A stretch of DNA of 64,000 nucleotides from Deinococcus sedimenti. Its GTDB lineage: Bacteria > Deinococcota > Deinococci > Deinococcales > Deinococcaceae. The notes under the pieces were generated by a model that ran no database searches, was not told where the DNA came from, and worked only from the letters and a program-made list of their open reading frames with translations. Positions 7,166 to 16,147 of this stretch are shown here, one piece after another (position 1 is the stretch's first letter; each line of letters begins with the position of its first letter). A program made the translations under genes and the position numbers. Location of the stretch: positions 1 through 64,000 of the forward strand of contig NZ_BMQN01000011.1 of the NCBI RefSeq assembly GCF_014648135.1. The letters run 5' to 3'.

Positions 7166-9228
7166 CCAACCACACGCCACCCCCAGTGGAACGCCACGCC
7201 GCACCGTACACGGCCAGCTTCCTCCAGGCGCTCACCCGGTACGGCCATGACACCACCGCCCTCGACCACCCACACCACTCCCCACTCGCGCTGGCCCGGC
7301 GCGCCGGCATCCCCGAAGGGCACCTCACCGGCGCCCTGAACCTCATCCAGTTCCCCGTCGTCGAACAGGCCGAACCCGCAGAGGGTGCCCCGCACGGGAT
7401 GTACATCGGTTCCCACCGGGGACAGGATGTCTGGGCCGCCGACGACCCCTGGGACCTCACGGCCGAGGAGTACGCGCAGGGCCTGGTCGCCTTCCGTCAA
7501 CAGGCCCCCGCCACGCCCCCCCCACCCACCGCCCGCACCACCGAAGCGCCCACCCCCGAGCGGGAGCGCCCCATGCGAACGGTCATGGACGCCCTTTACC
7601 TCCTCGGCCACGGTGACATCCGGCCGGACGAACTCACGCAACCCAACTACCAGGAAAGCCTCCTGCGTGACGGCCGCATCACCCCTGAACAGCTCGCGCA
7701 GGCGTACGCCAAGTTCACAGGCACGACCTACATCGCCGCTCGCCGCGACCCACCCCACCCGGACGTGCGCCACATCCTCAGTGACGCCACCATCAACCAG
7801 TACCGCATCGTTCCCCACTCCAAACGCGGGAACGTCCTCACCATCCTCGTCCAGGACCCCACCGACACGTTCTCCCTGACCGCCGTCGAGGATGAACTCC
7901 AACACATGGAAATCGAGGTCGCCGTCGCGTCCGAACCAGACCTCGACCACCTCATCCTCACCCTGTACACCCGCGCCGCGCAGGACGCCGAACTCGAACG
8001 TGAAGCGGCCGGACGCCAGCGAGATCAGGATGTCGTCGACCTCGATTCCGCCGACCCGAACAGCCCGGTCGCCAAACGCATCAGCAGCGCGATCATCGAG
8101 GCGGCCAGCAACGACGCCAGCGACATCCACTTCCAGCCGGAACGCACGGGCCTGATGATCCGCGAGCGCCTGCACGGCAACCTCATCGAACGCAGCCTGG
8201 TTCCCACCAGCCTCGCCACACAGATGATCAACCGCCTGAAGATGCTCGCCGGCATGAGCCTGGAAAGTCAGCTCCCACAGGACAACCGCATCGCGATCCC
8301 CCTGGTCGTCAACGGGAAAGAACAACTGCTCCGCATGCGCGTCTCCAGTCTCCCCAGCAATCACGGCGACAGCATCGTGCTGCGTCTCCTCAAAGACAGC
8401 GGCACCCTCCCCACCCTCGACGACACGGGGTTCAGCGAGCACAACCTCGCACTGATGCGGGACGCAGCGACTGGATCCAACGGCCTCCTGCTCGTCACCG
8501 GACCCACGGGCAGCGGCAAGACGACCCTCATGCACACCGTCCTCAAGGGACTCAACACGCCCGGCCGGAAGATCAGCACCATCGAGGACCCCATCGAGTA
8601 CGAGCAGCCCCGCATCGTGCAGACCGAGATCCGGCGTACCGATGACCCCAGCACCTCCCTGAACTTCGCGCGGGTGTTGCGCGCCATCCTCCGCCAGGAC
8701 CCGGACATCGTGTTCGTCGGGGAGATCCGCGACGAGGAAACGGCCGAGACCTCCGTGCATGCGGCCCAGACCGGACACTTGGTCCTCTCGACGCTCCACA
8801 CCAACAGCGCCCTGGCCACCATCTCCCGCCTGATCGACCTCGGTGTGCCGGCGTACGCCGTGGCCGAGACGCTCCGCGTGGTCGTGTCCCAGCGTCTCGT
8901 GGGCCGCCCCTGCCCGGAATGCAGCGTGGAAGAACTCATGCCTGAGCAGTACGCCCCCACTCCCGGCGCCACCATGCTGCGCGGAACGGGAGAGAAAGGC
9001 GGCGTGACGTGCCCCCTGTGTCACGGCCAGGGCGATTACAAGCTCATTCCCGTCCACGAGGTCCTGCCAGTCACACCGGACGTTCGGGCCGCCATTGCAG
9101 CCCGCGACCAGGGCGCCCTCGAACTCGCGGCCACCATGGCCGGACTGAAAACCCTTCACCAGGACGGCATGGAGAAAGTCGCGGCGCACCAGGCCAACCT
9201 CCACAGCGTCCTGACCCGCGTCAAGTGA
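7162..9228 (+). CDS. pilB: Type IV pilus assembly ATPase PilB (GspE family)
   Basis: 688 residues. This is the cytoplasmic hexameric ATPase that drives pilin polymerisation. After a Pro-rich, poorly conserved start, an MshEN-like domain begins near residue 138 (MRTVMDALYLLGHGDIRPDE), then the N2 domain, then the motor: Walker A GPTGSGKTT (447-455), Asp box FVGEIRDEET after D515, His box HLVLSTLHTNSA, and a zinc tetracysteine C584/C587 with C617/C620. All catalytic elements look intact. It is first in a long operon and overlaps a leader ORF at its start. Retraction would use the adjacent PilT-like protein. Confidence 0.93.
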   Translation: MTNHTPPPVERHAAPYTASFLQALTRYGHDTTALDHPHHSPLALARRAGIPEGHLTGALNLIQFPVVEQAEPAEGAPHGMYIGSHRGQDVWAADDPWDLTAEEYAQGLVAFRQQAPATPPPPTARTTEAPTPERERPMRTVMDALYLLGHGDIRPDELTQPNYQESLLRDGRITPEQLAQAYAKFTGTTYIAARRDPPHPDVRHILSDATINQYRIVPHSKRGNVLTILVQDPTDTFSLTAVEDELQHMEIEVAVASEPDLDHLILTLYTRAAQDAELEREAAGRQRDQDVVDLDSADPNSPVAKRISSAIIEAASNDASDIHFQPERTGLMIRERLHGNLIERSLVPTSLATQMINRLKMLAGMSLESQLPQDNRIAIPLVVNGKEQLLRMRVSSLPSNHGDSIVLRLLKDSGTLPTLDDTGFSEHNLALMRDAATGSNGLLLVTGPTGSGKTTLMHTVLKGLNTPGRKISTIEDPIEYEQPRIVQTEIRRTDDPSTSLNFARVLRAILRQDPDIVFVGEIRDEETAETSVHAAQTGHLVLSTLHTNSALATISRLIDLGVPAYAVAETLRVVVSQRLVGRPCPECSVEELMPEQYAPTPGATMLRGTGEKGGVTCPLCHGQGDYKLIPVHEVLPVTPDVRAAIAARDQGALELAATMAGLKTLHQDGMEKVAAHQANLHSVLTRVK

Positions 9229-9242
9229 TCCCCGAGGCCATC

Positions 9243-10373
9243 ATGATTCCAGTCACCCCCGAAAACGTCAGCACCGTCCTCGACGACCTCACCCGCGCGG
9301 GCGCCTCCGACATCCAGCTCAAGACAGGCCAGCCCCCCCTGATCGCCCTGCACGGCTCATGGACCCCGCAGACGCAGTACGCCCTCCTGACCGGCAACGA
9401 CGTCACGAACCTCCACCAGAAACTCTGCCGGGACACCCGCTACCGGGACATCCCGGACAGTCAACCCTGGGACGCCGACTACCGCACGTCCACCAGCCTC
9501 AGCAACTTCCGCGTGAGTGGCGGCAAGGAGCACGGGCGACCCTACCTCGTCCTGCGCCCTCTCCCCCGCGAGATCCCCAGCTTCAACGAACTCCGCCTGC
9601 TCGACGACGAGATGGGCGAAACGCCGCACGGCGTCGGCCACCTCACCGAGGGCTTCAAGTGGGTCATGCGCCAGAAGCGCGGCCTCATCCTCGTGACCGG
9701 CCCGACCGGCAGTGGGAAGAGCACCACCCTGGCGAGCTTCGTCGATCACGTCAACCGCACCCAGTGCCACAACATCATCACGATCGAGGACCCCATCGAG
9801 TTCGTGTTCCGCAGTAAGCAGAGTCAGATCCTCCAGCGGGAAGTCGGAGTGGACACGGGGTCCTTCAGTGGCGCCCTGCGCGCCGCGCTCCGGCAGAAAC
9901 CGGACATCATCCTCGTCGGCGAGATGCGGGACGCGGAAACCATCAACGCCGCGTTCCGCGCGGCCGCCACCGGCCACCTCGTGCTCTCCACCCTGCACAA
10001 CAACGAGAGCGCCGCCACGGTCGAACGCATCATCAACGAATTCCCGGCGGAGGAACAGAACCGCGCCCGCCACGCCCTCTCCGAAATCCTCGTCGGCATC
10101 TTCGCGCAGCAACTCGTCCCCACCATGGCCGGGAAGCGGCAGGTCATCCATGAAGCCATGGTGCTGACCAGCAACCAGCGCAGCATCATTCGCCCCAACG
10201 GCGAATCCGACAACGGCTACCTCCAATCCCTCCGGGACACCCTGAAGACCCGCAACCCGTACGGGAACCGCAGCATGGACAACGAACTCCGGAGGGCCGT
10301 GCAGGCCGGCCTCATCAGCGAAGAGGTCGCCCGGGAGTACGCCATCCAGCCCGACAAGTGGAGTGGCGAATGA
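9243..10373 (+). CDS. pilT: Type IV pilus retraction ATPase PilT-like
   Basis: 376 residues from ATG 9243; the longer frame upstream is antisense-like Arg/Pro-rich sequence and is rejected. The N-terminal PAS-like domain contains the usual GASDIQLKTGQPP. The motor carries Walker A GPTGSGKST (153-161), the Asp box DIILVGEMRDAET from D221, and the His box GHLVLSTLHNNES. The helix carrying the PilT AIRNLIRE-type motif is replaced by ARHALSEILVGIFAQQL, so retraction ability is uncertain. It follows pilB by 14 bp, and its stop overlaps the next ATG. Confidence 0.9.
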   Translation: MIPVTPENVSTVLDDLTRAGASDIQLKTGQPPLIALHGSWTPQTQYALLTGNDVTNLHQKLCRDTRYRDIPDSQPWDADYRTSTSLSNFRVSGGKEHGRPYLVLRPLPREIPSFNELRLLDDEMGETPHGVGHLTEGFKWVMRQKRGLILVTGPTGSGKSTTLASFVDHVNRTQCHNIITIEDPIEFVFRSKQSQILQREVGVDTGSFSGALRAALRQKPDIILVGEMRDAETINAAFRAAATGHLVLSTLHNNESAATVERIINEFPAEEQNRARHALSEILVGIFAQQLVPTMAGKRQVIHEAMVLTSNQRSIIRPNGESDNGYLQSLRDTLKTRNPYGNRSMDNELRRAVQAGLISEEVAREYAIQPDKWSGE

Positions 10374-11662
10374 ACATCCTGTACGTCGACGGCACCCAGG
10401 CCCTCCTCCTGGGCCCCACGAAAACTACGGAACAGGGTCCCCTCAAGAACCTGCGCGCCATGGCCAGCAGCATCAAAGCCAAAGGCCCAACCGTCCTGGT
10501 CCTGCACGGGCAGCTTCAGCAGGAGAAGGCGCCCCCCTCCGTCCCGAAAGACAACCTCCTGCCGTTCCTGGACACGAAATTCCAGGGATTCGTCTCCACC
10601 ACCCCAGGGGCGGATACCCTGTTCACCCTCCACGACCGGGCCCTGATCGCCCAGGTCAGCGCCGCCGCGCGTGGCACTGGCCTCCGCATCACCGAGGTCA
10701 TTCCCTTCGCCAGTGCGGTCCTCCGGGCCGCTGGCGTCCCCGACAGCGCCGTGATCATCCACACGCTCGACGACTCGTACGAGGTCACGATCGCGTCCCC
10801 AACCCAGCTCGTCACCCGAACCCAGACCCGGAATGACCGTCAGGACCTGGAGAAAGTCGCGCAGACCGCCTTGAGTCGACCCGTCGCCAATGGCGATACG
10901 CCGCACCTCATCCTGATCGGAGCGCCGTCGCCCGCCGTCACCCTGCCCCCCTCGATCACTGCGGAGTGGATGCCGCTCGACGTGGCCCTCCGCGGCGCTC
11001 GCGTGCCCGCTCCGAAGCAACCCACCACGACCGGCGCAATCGTAGCCGCGTTCTCCCGCCGTCTGGACGCCGCCACCCCCATCCACCCGAGCCTGTACGC
11101 CGCCGTGGCCGTGGCCGCACTCGTCAATGGCGGCCTCTTCGCCTTCGGGACAGCCACGAACGGACAGAATGCCGTCCTGGAAGAGCAGCGGGTCACGCTC
11201 GAACAGCAGGCGCTCGAAACCCAGCGCCTCCGGGCCAGCAACGAGCAGCTCGCCACCAAAGTCCAGCAGGCTCGCAACTTGATGGAGAACAAGGGCCCCC
11301 TCGCGGCGGACCTGCCGCTGATCGCTGGACGAGCCGGATCCATTCAGGGTGCCCTCGTCCGCCTGGCTGGACCCAACTCACCGACGGAGACCGATACCCG
11401 CGCTTTCGGAACGGCTGTGGAGCGCACGTACGACCTGAACGCCACCACCAGAAGCCCCCAGGATCTCGTTCGCGCGTACCAGATGGGCGGCCTCAGCGTC
11501 GACGTCCGCAACATTCATTGCAAAGCGCAGGCCTGTGACGTCACGTTCCGCACGGCCCCGATCACGCAGACCCAGCCGAAACCTCCCGTGACACCGACAT
11601 CCTCAGCGGAGCCCGCGACCGGGGTGGCGTCCACCGCCCCTGCCACTGGAGGCACGCCATGA
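10370..11662 (+). CDS. GspL-like or PilM-PilN-like platform protein
   Basis: 430 residues. The first about 235 look cytoplasmic (MNILYVDGTQALLLGP..., an actin-fold-like start) but lack a clear ATP-binding signature. One membrane span follows at 242-260 (LYAAVAVAALVNGGLFAFG), then a coiled coil (EEQRVTLEQQALETQRLRAS), then a small periplasmic domain with two cysteines (IHCKAQACDVTF) and a Pro/Thr tail. This order is that of GspL, or of PilM and PilN joined, and the position between PilT and PilO-like proteins agrees. It overlaps both neighbours by ATGA. A fused PilM-PilN is inference from layout rather than motif identity. Confidence 0.7.
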   Translation: MNILYVDGTQALLLGPTKTTEQGPLKNLRAMASSIKAKGPTVLVLHGQLQQEKAPPSVPKDNLLPFLDTKFQGFVSTTPGADTLFTLHDRALIAQVSAAARGTGLRITEVIPFASAVLRAAGVPDSAVIIHTLDDSYEVTIASPTQLVTRTQTRNDRQDLEKVAQTALSRPVANGDTPHLILIGAPSPAVTLPPSITAEWMPLDVALRGARVPAPKQPTTTGAIVAAFSRRLDAATPIHPSLYAAVAVAALVNGGLFAFGTATNGQNAVLEEQRVTLEQQALETQRLRASNEQLATKVQQARNLMENKGPLAADLPLIAGRAGSIQGALVRLAGPNSPTETDTRAFGTAVERTYDLNATTRSPQDLVRAYQMGGLSVDVRNIHCKAQACDVTFRTAPITQTQPKPPVTPTSSAEPATGVASTAPATGGTP

Positions 11663-12267
11663 ATCAGAAAGCCCTCGTACCAGCCATTGCCGTCAGTCTC
11701 CTGGGCGTCCTGGGCGTCGTGAAAGGCACCTGGCCGATGGTGCAGACGGCCCGCACGGAGCAGGCGCGCCTGCGCAGCGAGATCGAACGCCTCACCGCCG
11801 ACGCGGCCGCCCTCCCGGCCGAACAGACGCGCGAGGCCACCCTGCTCCGCGAGGACGCTGAACTCCAGCAGAGCCTGCCCGACAGTGAGGAATTACCTCG
11901 CGTACTGGACACCCTCCAACTGGCCGCTCAGCGTCTCGGAGTGACCACCGGCAAACTCTCCCGCAGCGTGCGCGTCAGTGAGATTGCGGGCGTGACTGCG
12001 GTGGATCTGGACCTGGACATCAGCGGGACGTACGCCCGCACGCAGGCGTACGTGCAGACCATTGCCGCGCTCCCCCGCGCCTTCACGGCCCGCGGGATCA
12101 GCCTGTCGGCAGGCAAGGACGGGCAGGTCACGGGCTCCCTGAAGCTCACCACATACACGCGTGACAGCACGCCGGTCAAAGCAGCTGCTCCGACCACGAC
12201 GCCGACCACCCCGACGACGCCCCCCACCCCGACGACGCCGACCACCCCGACCGGAGGGACACCATGA
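11659..12267 (+). CDS. PilO-like inner-membrane platform protein
   Basis: 202 residues. One N-terminal membrane helix (about 7-23), a coiled coil rich in Arg, Glu and Ala (EQARLRSEIERLTADAAALP), then a small alpha/beta periplasmic domain (VDLDLDISGTYARTQAYVQTI... GSLKLTTY) and a Thr/Pro tail. This is the PilO/GspM architecture; it would pair with the preceding GspL/PilN-like protein to align the inner-membrane platform. It overlaps neighbours at both ends by ATGA. Sequence identity is weak, so the call rests on architecture and position. Confidence 0.72.
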   Translation: MNQKALVPAIAVSLLGVLGVVKGTWPMVQTARTEQARLRSEIERLTADAAALPAEQTREATLLREDAELQQSLPDSEELPRVLDTLQLAAQRLGVTTGKLSRSVRVSEIAGVTAVDLDLDISGTYARTQAYVQTIAALPRAFTARGISLSAGKDGQVTGSLKLTTYTRDSTPVKAAAPTTTPTTPTTPPTPTTPTTPTGGTP

Positions 12268-13838
12268 CCACTGACGACCAACAGCGCCCCATCCCCCGAC
12301 CGGTACCGGCCCGGCCCGCACGGGTCCCTGCACCTGAGGCGGATGCCGGATCGCCTCAGCCCGTGACCACACCCGTTCCTGCTGTGGCTCCCACCCCTGT
12401 TCCCCCTGCCAGCACGCCGATGCCTGCACCTGCCGTGACGCCTGCCCCAACGCCAGCACCCGCCAAGTCAGCCCGGCGACCTGTTCCCACACCCGAAGCG
12501 CCCACCGCCGCCGCTCCCACTGATCCAGTCCCAGGACCCGATCAGGAACCCGAAGCGCCCGATCAGGCATTTCAGATGCCTGGCCCAGCCGCCGAAGCAG
12601 CATCCAGTGAACCTCAGTCGGACTCTCCCACAGCACCACAGGATGCACCCAAGAAACGCGGCCTCAAGAAACCCGCACGTCCTGGAGCAGCGCTCAAGAA
12701 ACAGAAGAACCCGGTGCAGACTGACCAGAACAGCGTCCCCGCCGCACCCCAGAACGAAGCACCCATCTCCACGAAAGCCACCACGAACGTTCGTATGCCT
12801 CAGCCGCGCCTGCTCCTCATGACAGCCGCCCTCAGTGTCCTCGGCGTCGTCCTGATCGCCCGATCACTCCAGCCCAATCCCACCCCTGCCCTGATCCCCG
12901 GGCCGCCCGGAACTGCCGCGCCCGTCACCCCCAGTGACGCAGTGACCGCACCACCTCCTGGCAGTGCGGGAGCGCCGGCGTCCCCCAGCACGCCCGGGCC
13001 GCAGAGTCCGCCTGTCGCGATCAGCACACCAGCGGGGCAACCCACCCCACTGCCCAGTACCACCCCCGACACGTCTACACCTGCCGCGACGTCGGCGGCC
13101 ACGCCCGCCAACCAGCCTGGCACGGTTCCTGCCCCCCCTGAATCTGCGGCTGAACAGCCGCCCGTGAAGGCCACCCCCAGCGAGGAAGTCGCGTCGGCGC
13201 TCGTCACCCCAGATCCAGCCCTCTCCAGATCGTTCGGTTCAGCAGCCTCCAGCACCGCAGGCGCCTCACGCACCACCGTTCAGAGTGCCGTGCAGCAATC
13301 AGCGCCAGCGCCCTTCCAGACTGCCACCCCCACGGTGGTTCCCATTAACGCAGCTCCGGTCGTTGCCGTTCCCGTCGTAAGCGCACCCACGCCGTTGCCC
13401 GTTCAGCCGGTAAGCCGGGTCCAACCCGTGCAGGCTGCACCGATCACGTATGCGCCACCCCGGTACGTGCCCCCCGCCCCCGAGGCCGTTCCCCCCCTGC
13501 CCGTCACCGCCCAACCCGTCGTGGTCCTTCCCGCACCCCGCCCGCAGAGCACGGGCAGCGCCGTCGCTGTAACCGTCCTCACCCCAGCACCCACCGAGAC
13601 CGCAGCGGCCCCTGTTGCGCCCGTCACCCCCACGACTGCGCCCGTGACGTACCTCGGAACCGTGGAGGCCGATGGTCAGACCATCGCGCTGCTCACTGTT
13701 GGTGGGCGGGATGAGACGGTCGCAGCCGGTCAGGTCATCCCGGGGACCAGCGTGAAGGTGGTGTCGGTCACCCCTACGCAACTCACACTCCGAGACGCAG
13801 GCGGCACACGCACCGTGCCGCTCCAGGAGGCCGAATGA
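12264..13838 (+). CDS. PilP/GspC-like protein with long Pro/Ala-rich regions
   Basis: 524 residues. A Pro/Ala-rich cytoplasmic part (1-180), a membrane helix at about 182-200 (LLLMTAALSVLGVVLIA), about 250 residues of periplasmic Pro/Thr/Ala-rich linker, then a compact C-terminal domain (from about 455: VTYLGTVEADGQTIALLTV...VKVVSVTPTQLTL) resembling the HR domain of PilP or GspC that docks on the secretin. The next gene is the secretin, which supports the role. The codons for VSVTPTQL contain a full GTCACCCC-N9-CACACT promoter (13767-13789) just upstream of pilQ. Much longer than standard PilP because of the linkers. Confidence 0.7.
   Translation: MTTDDQQRPIPRPVPARPARVPAPEADAGSPQPVTTPVPAVAPTPVPPASTPMPAPAVTPAPTPAPAKSARRPVPTPEAPTAAAPTDPVPGPDQEPEAPDQAFQMPGPAAEAASSEPQSDSPTAPQDAPKKRGLKKPARPGAALKKQKNPVQTDQNSVPAAPQNEAPISTKATTNVRMPQPRLLLMTAALSVLGVVLIARSLQPNPTPALIPGPPGTAAPVTPSDAVTAPPPGSAGAPASPSTPGPQSPPVAISTPAGQPTPLPSTTPDTSTPAATSAATPANQPGTVPAPPESAAEQPPVKATPSEEVASALVTPDPALSRSFGSAASSTAGASRTTVQSAVQQSAPAPFQTATPTVVPINAAPVVAVPVVSAPTPLPVQPVSRVQPVQAAPITYAPPRYVPPAPEAVPPLPVTAQPVVVLPAPRPQSTGSAVAVTVLTPAPTETAAAPVAPVTPTTAPVTYLGTVEADGQTIALLTVGGRDETVAAGQVIPGTSVKVVSVTPTQLTLRDAGGTRTVPLQEAE
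13767..13789 (+). promoter_or_regulatory. Internal GTCACCCC-class promoter ahead of pilQ
   Basis: Inside the 3' end of the preceding gene: GTCACCCC (13767-13774), 9 nt, CACACT (13784-13789). The predicted +1 near 13796 gives a leader of about 39 nt with CAGGAGG before the pilQ ATG. Other coding GTCACCCC copies lack the -10, so this one may be functional. Confidence 0.45.
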
Positions 13839-16096
13839 ACCGCATGTTGACCCTGATGCTGGCCCTGTCCAGCGCGTCCCTCACCGCGTACGCCGCCACC
13901 CCGGCGGCCGTCACCGCTGCGCCCGCACTCGCGGTCACGCTCCCCAGCAACCCGAAGCTCGCCAAGACGGTCACCGTCACGCTCCCCAGTGGCGCGCCAC
14001 TCTCCACCGTCCTGACGGCCATCGCCAAGGCGACTGGCCTCACCCTTCTCTCCCGGGACATCCCGAACGTGCCCGTCACTCTCTCCATCAAGGGCCTGAC
14101 CGGCAAAGCCGCCCTCGAACGTCTCCTCAGCCTGTACAGCGACAAGATCGCCGCGCAGCTCATCGGCGACACGCTGGTCATCGCCCCACCAGGCGCCATC
14201 AACGCCCTGCTGACCGCGCCGAAACCCGTCCTCGTGACCGTCCCCATGCTGCTGACGGCCGATGACGCGGCCCGCCTGGCCACCCTCACCGGCACGACCA
14301 TTGTGCCCGTGGGTGAGACGAGCATCATCAGCGGTACGGCCGAGCAGGTCGCCCAGGTGCAGGCGCTCCTCACGCCTCAGGTGACCGCGCCCACCGCGCC
14401 GGGCGTGGTGACGGAGAGTGTCCCGATGGTGCGGACCGACCCGGAACTGGCTCGCACGACCCTGGCCGCTCTGCACGACGTGAAACTCTTCGCCGCGTAC
14501 GGTCGAGCGTACCTCCAGGCACCCAGTACCGCCGCCCTGACCGCCGCGAAGATCACCCTCGCGCAGCTGGAGAACGACGCCCCGGACCGGCCAGCAGCTG
14601 GGTCTGACCAGGACCCAGTTCCCCTGGCCGTGCCCCCGGCCGACGTGCAGCAACAGCGCACCATTCAGACGTCCCTCAGTGCTGACCTCGTCACCCGCAT
14701 CGCCGCAAGCGTCAGCAGCACCCTGAAGCCCACCCCACTTGACGCGGGCACGTACGTCATCCGGGGACCCGTGGATGACCTGACCGCCTTCCAGACGGCC
14801 CTGAGCGCGGCTGAAGTGCGGGAGGCCATGCGGGTCATCGTGGTGTACACGGATGTGTCCAGCGGGACGGACGCCACTGTGAAGGAGATCTTCCCGAACG
14901 CGTCCGTCCGCGTGGTCAGCGGCGGCCTGGAAGTGCGCGCCACGCCGATCGAGCAGGTGCGCGTCAGTGCCTACCTGCGGCAGGTGCGCCTGGGCGCGCC
15001 CGCCCCTGCGCCAACGATGGAGGACGTCACCCTGCGCGTCTCGCTCGCGTACGCCACGCCGGCCACCCTCGTGCAGCAGCTGGGCACCCTGTACGCACAG
15101 GACGGCACCAAAGGGGAGGGCGGCGAGAAGGCCACGACCGGCACAGCAGCCCAGGGGACGGGCAGCACGGCGGCATCCACTACCCAGGGCGGTACCCCTT
15201 CGACCAGTCAGAGCGGAGGGCAGAGCACGGGCGCCACCCTGATCGGGGGCGTGCGGGTGGTTGCGGATGACCGGACGCGAAGTGTGGTCCTCACGGGCAA
15301 CCCAGACGCTGTGGCCCGCGTGAAGCGCACCATCCAGGATCTCGACGCGCGACTGCCCGATGTCCGAATGGCGCTGCGCATCGAACAGATCAGCGGCAGC
15401 AACGGCTCAGACCTCGGCCTTGACTGGAAGGTCGGCGTGGGCGGCTTCAGCATCGGGCACACGGACGGCGCACTCACTGCCGGGTACTCGGCTGGCCTGA
15501 GCCCCGTCAGCGTGGAGGCGAAACTCCAGGCAGCCCGCACCAGCGGCCGCGCCAACACCCTGCTCGACACCTCGTTTGTCGCGCAGGACGGGCGGCCCAG
15601 TGTGTTCCGCAATGGTGGCCAGCTGCTCCTCCCGGTGACGAATACCAGCACGGGCGGCGGAACGAGCACCACCACGCAGACCCGCGAGACCTACGACTAC
15701 GGCCTGAACGTCACCCTGACGCCCCGCCTGAGCCCCGACGGCCGCGTGGAACTCCAGATCCAGCTCGACCTGGGGCAGACGCCCCGCGCCGGCGTCCAGA
15801 ATTCCATCCTCGTCGAGAAGCAGACCCTCACCACGATCGCCACCGTCACCCCGGGCGAGACCCTCCTGCTGGGCGGCGTCCTGTCCACTGATGACAGCGC
15901 CACGAAGAAGGGCGTGCCGATCCTCAGTGAAATCCCCGTGCTCGGCGCCCTGTTCGGGAAGACCAGCGTCACGAAGGGCACCAGTGTGCTCCTCATCAGC
16001 CTGCAGGCCGCCGACCGGTCCGATACGCGCGGCCCGGCCGCCCCCATCGTGACCCCAGGCGCGGGCGTCACGCAGATCAAGATTCCAGGCCGATAA
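13835..16096 (+). CDS. pilQ: PilQ-type secretin
   Basis: 753 residues; forms the outer-membrane channel of the pilus. Signal peptide 1-20 (MLTLMLALSSASLTAYA). STN/N-domain regions follow (about 60-120 and 210-480), interrupted by a Gly/Thr/Ser-rich loop near 430-465. The secretin domain starts near 509 (VRMALRIEQISGSNGSDLGL) and ends with the signature VPILSEIPVLGALFGKTS and VLLISLQA. It overlaps the preceding gene by ATGA and may also use the internal promoter at 13767. No pilotin gene was recognised nearby. Confidence 0.92.
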   Translation: MNRMLTLMLALSSASLTAYAATPAAVTAAPALAVTLPSNPKLAKTVTVTLPSGAPLSTVLTAIAKATGLTLLSRDIPNVPVTLSIKGLTGKAALERLLSLYSDKIAAQLIGDTLVIAPPGAINALLTAPKPVLVTVPMLLTADDAARLATLTGTTIVPVGETSIISGTAEQVAQVQALLTPQVTAPTAPGVVTESVPMVRTDPELARTTLAALHDVKLFAAYGRAYLQAPSTAALTAAKITLAQLENDAPDRPAAGSDQDPVPLAVPPADVQQQRTIQTSLSADLVTRIAASVSSTLKPTPLDAGTYVIRGPVDDLTAFQTALSAAEVREAMRVIVVYTDVSSGTDATVKEIFPNASVRVVSGGLEVRATPIEQVRVSAYLRQVRLGAPAPAPTMEDVTLRVSLAYATPATLVQQLGTLYAQDGTKGEGGEKATTGTAAQGTGSTAASTTQGGTPSTSQSGGQSTGATLIGGVRVVADDRTRSVVLTGNPDAVARVKRTIQDLDARLPDVRMALRIEQISGSNGSDLGLDWKVGVGGFSIGHTDGALTAGYSAGLSPVSVEAKLQAARTSGRANTLLDTSFVAQDGRPSVFRNGGQLLLPVTNTSTGGGTSTTTQTRETYDYGLNVTLTPRLSPDGRVELQIQLDLGQTPRAGVQNSILVEKQTLTTIATVTPGETLLLGGVLSTDDSATKKGVPILSEIPVLGALFGKTSVTKGTSVLLISLQAADRSDTRGPAAPIVTPGAGVTQIKIPGR

Positions 16097-16105
16097 GCCC
16101 GTCCC

Positions 16106-16128
16106 GTCACCCCCACGTCACCCACACT
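16106..16128 (+). promoter_or_regulatory. GTCACCCC-class promoter before the 16148 gene
   Basis: GTCACCCC (16106-16113), 9 nt, CACACT (16123-16128). The predicted +1 (about 16135) is 13 nt before ATG 16148 and leaves a Shine-Dalgarno GAGGTAG, so this copy would make a short-leadered mRNA. Confidence 0.55.
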
Positions 16129-16147
16129 GCACCCAGCGAGGTAGTCC

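Noticed and set aside
7111..9204. 697-codon open frame antisense to pilB
   Set aside because: A shadow of GC-rich codon bias; pilB on the + strand has every ATPase motif.
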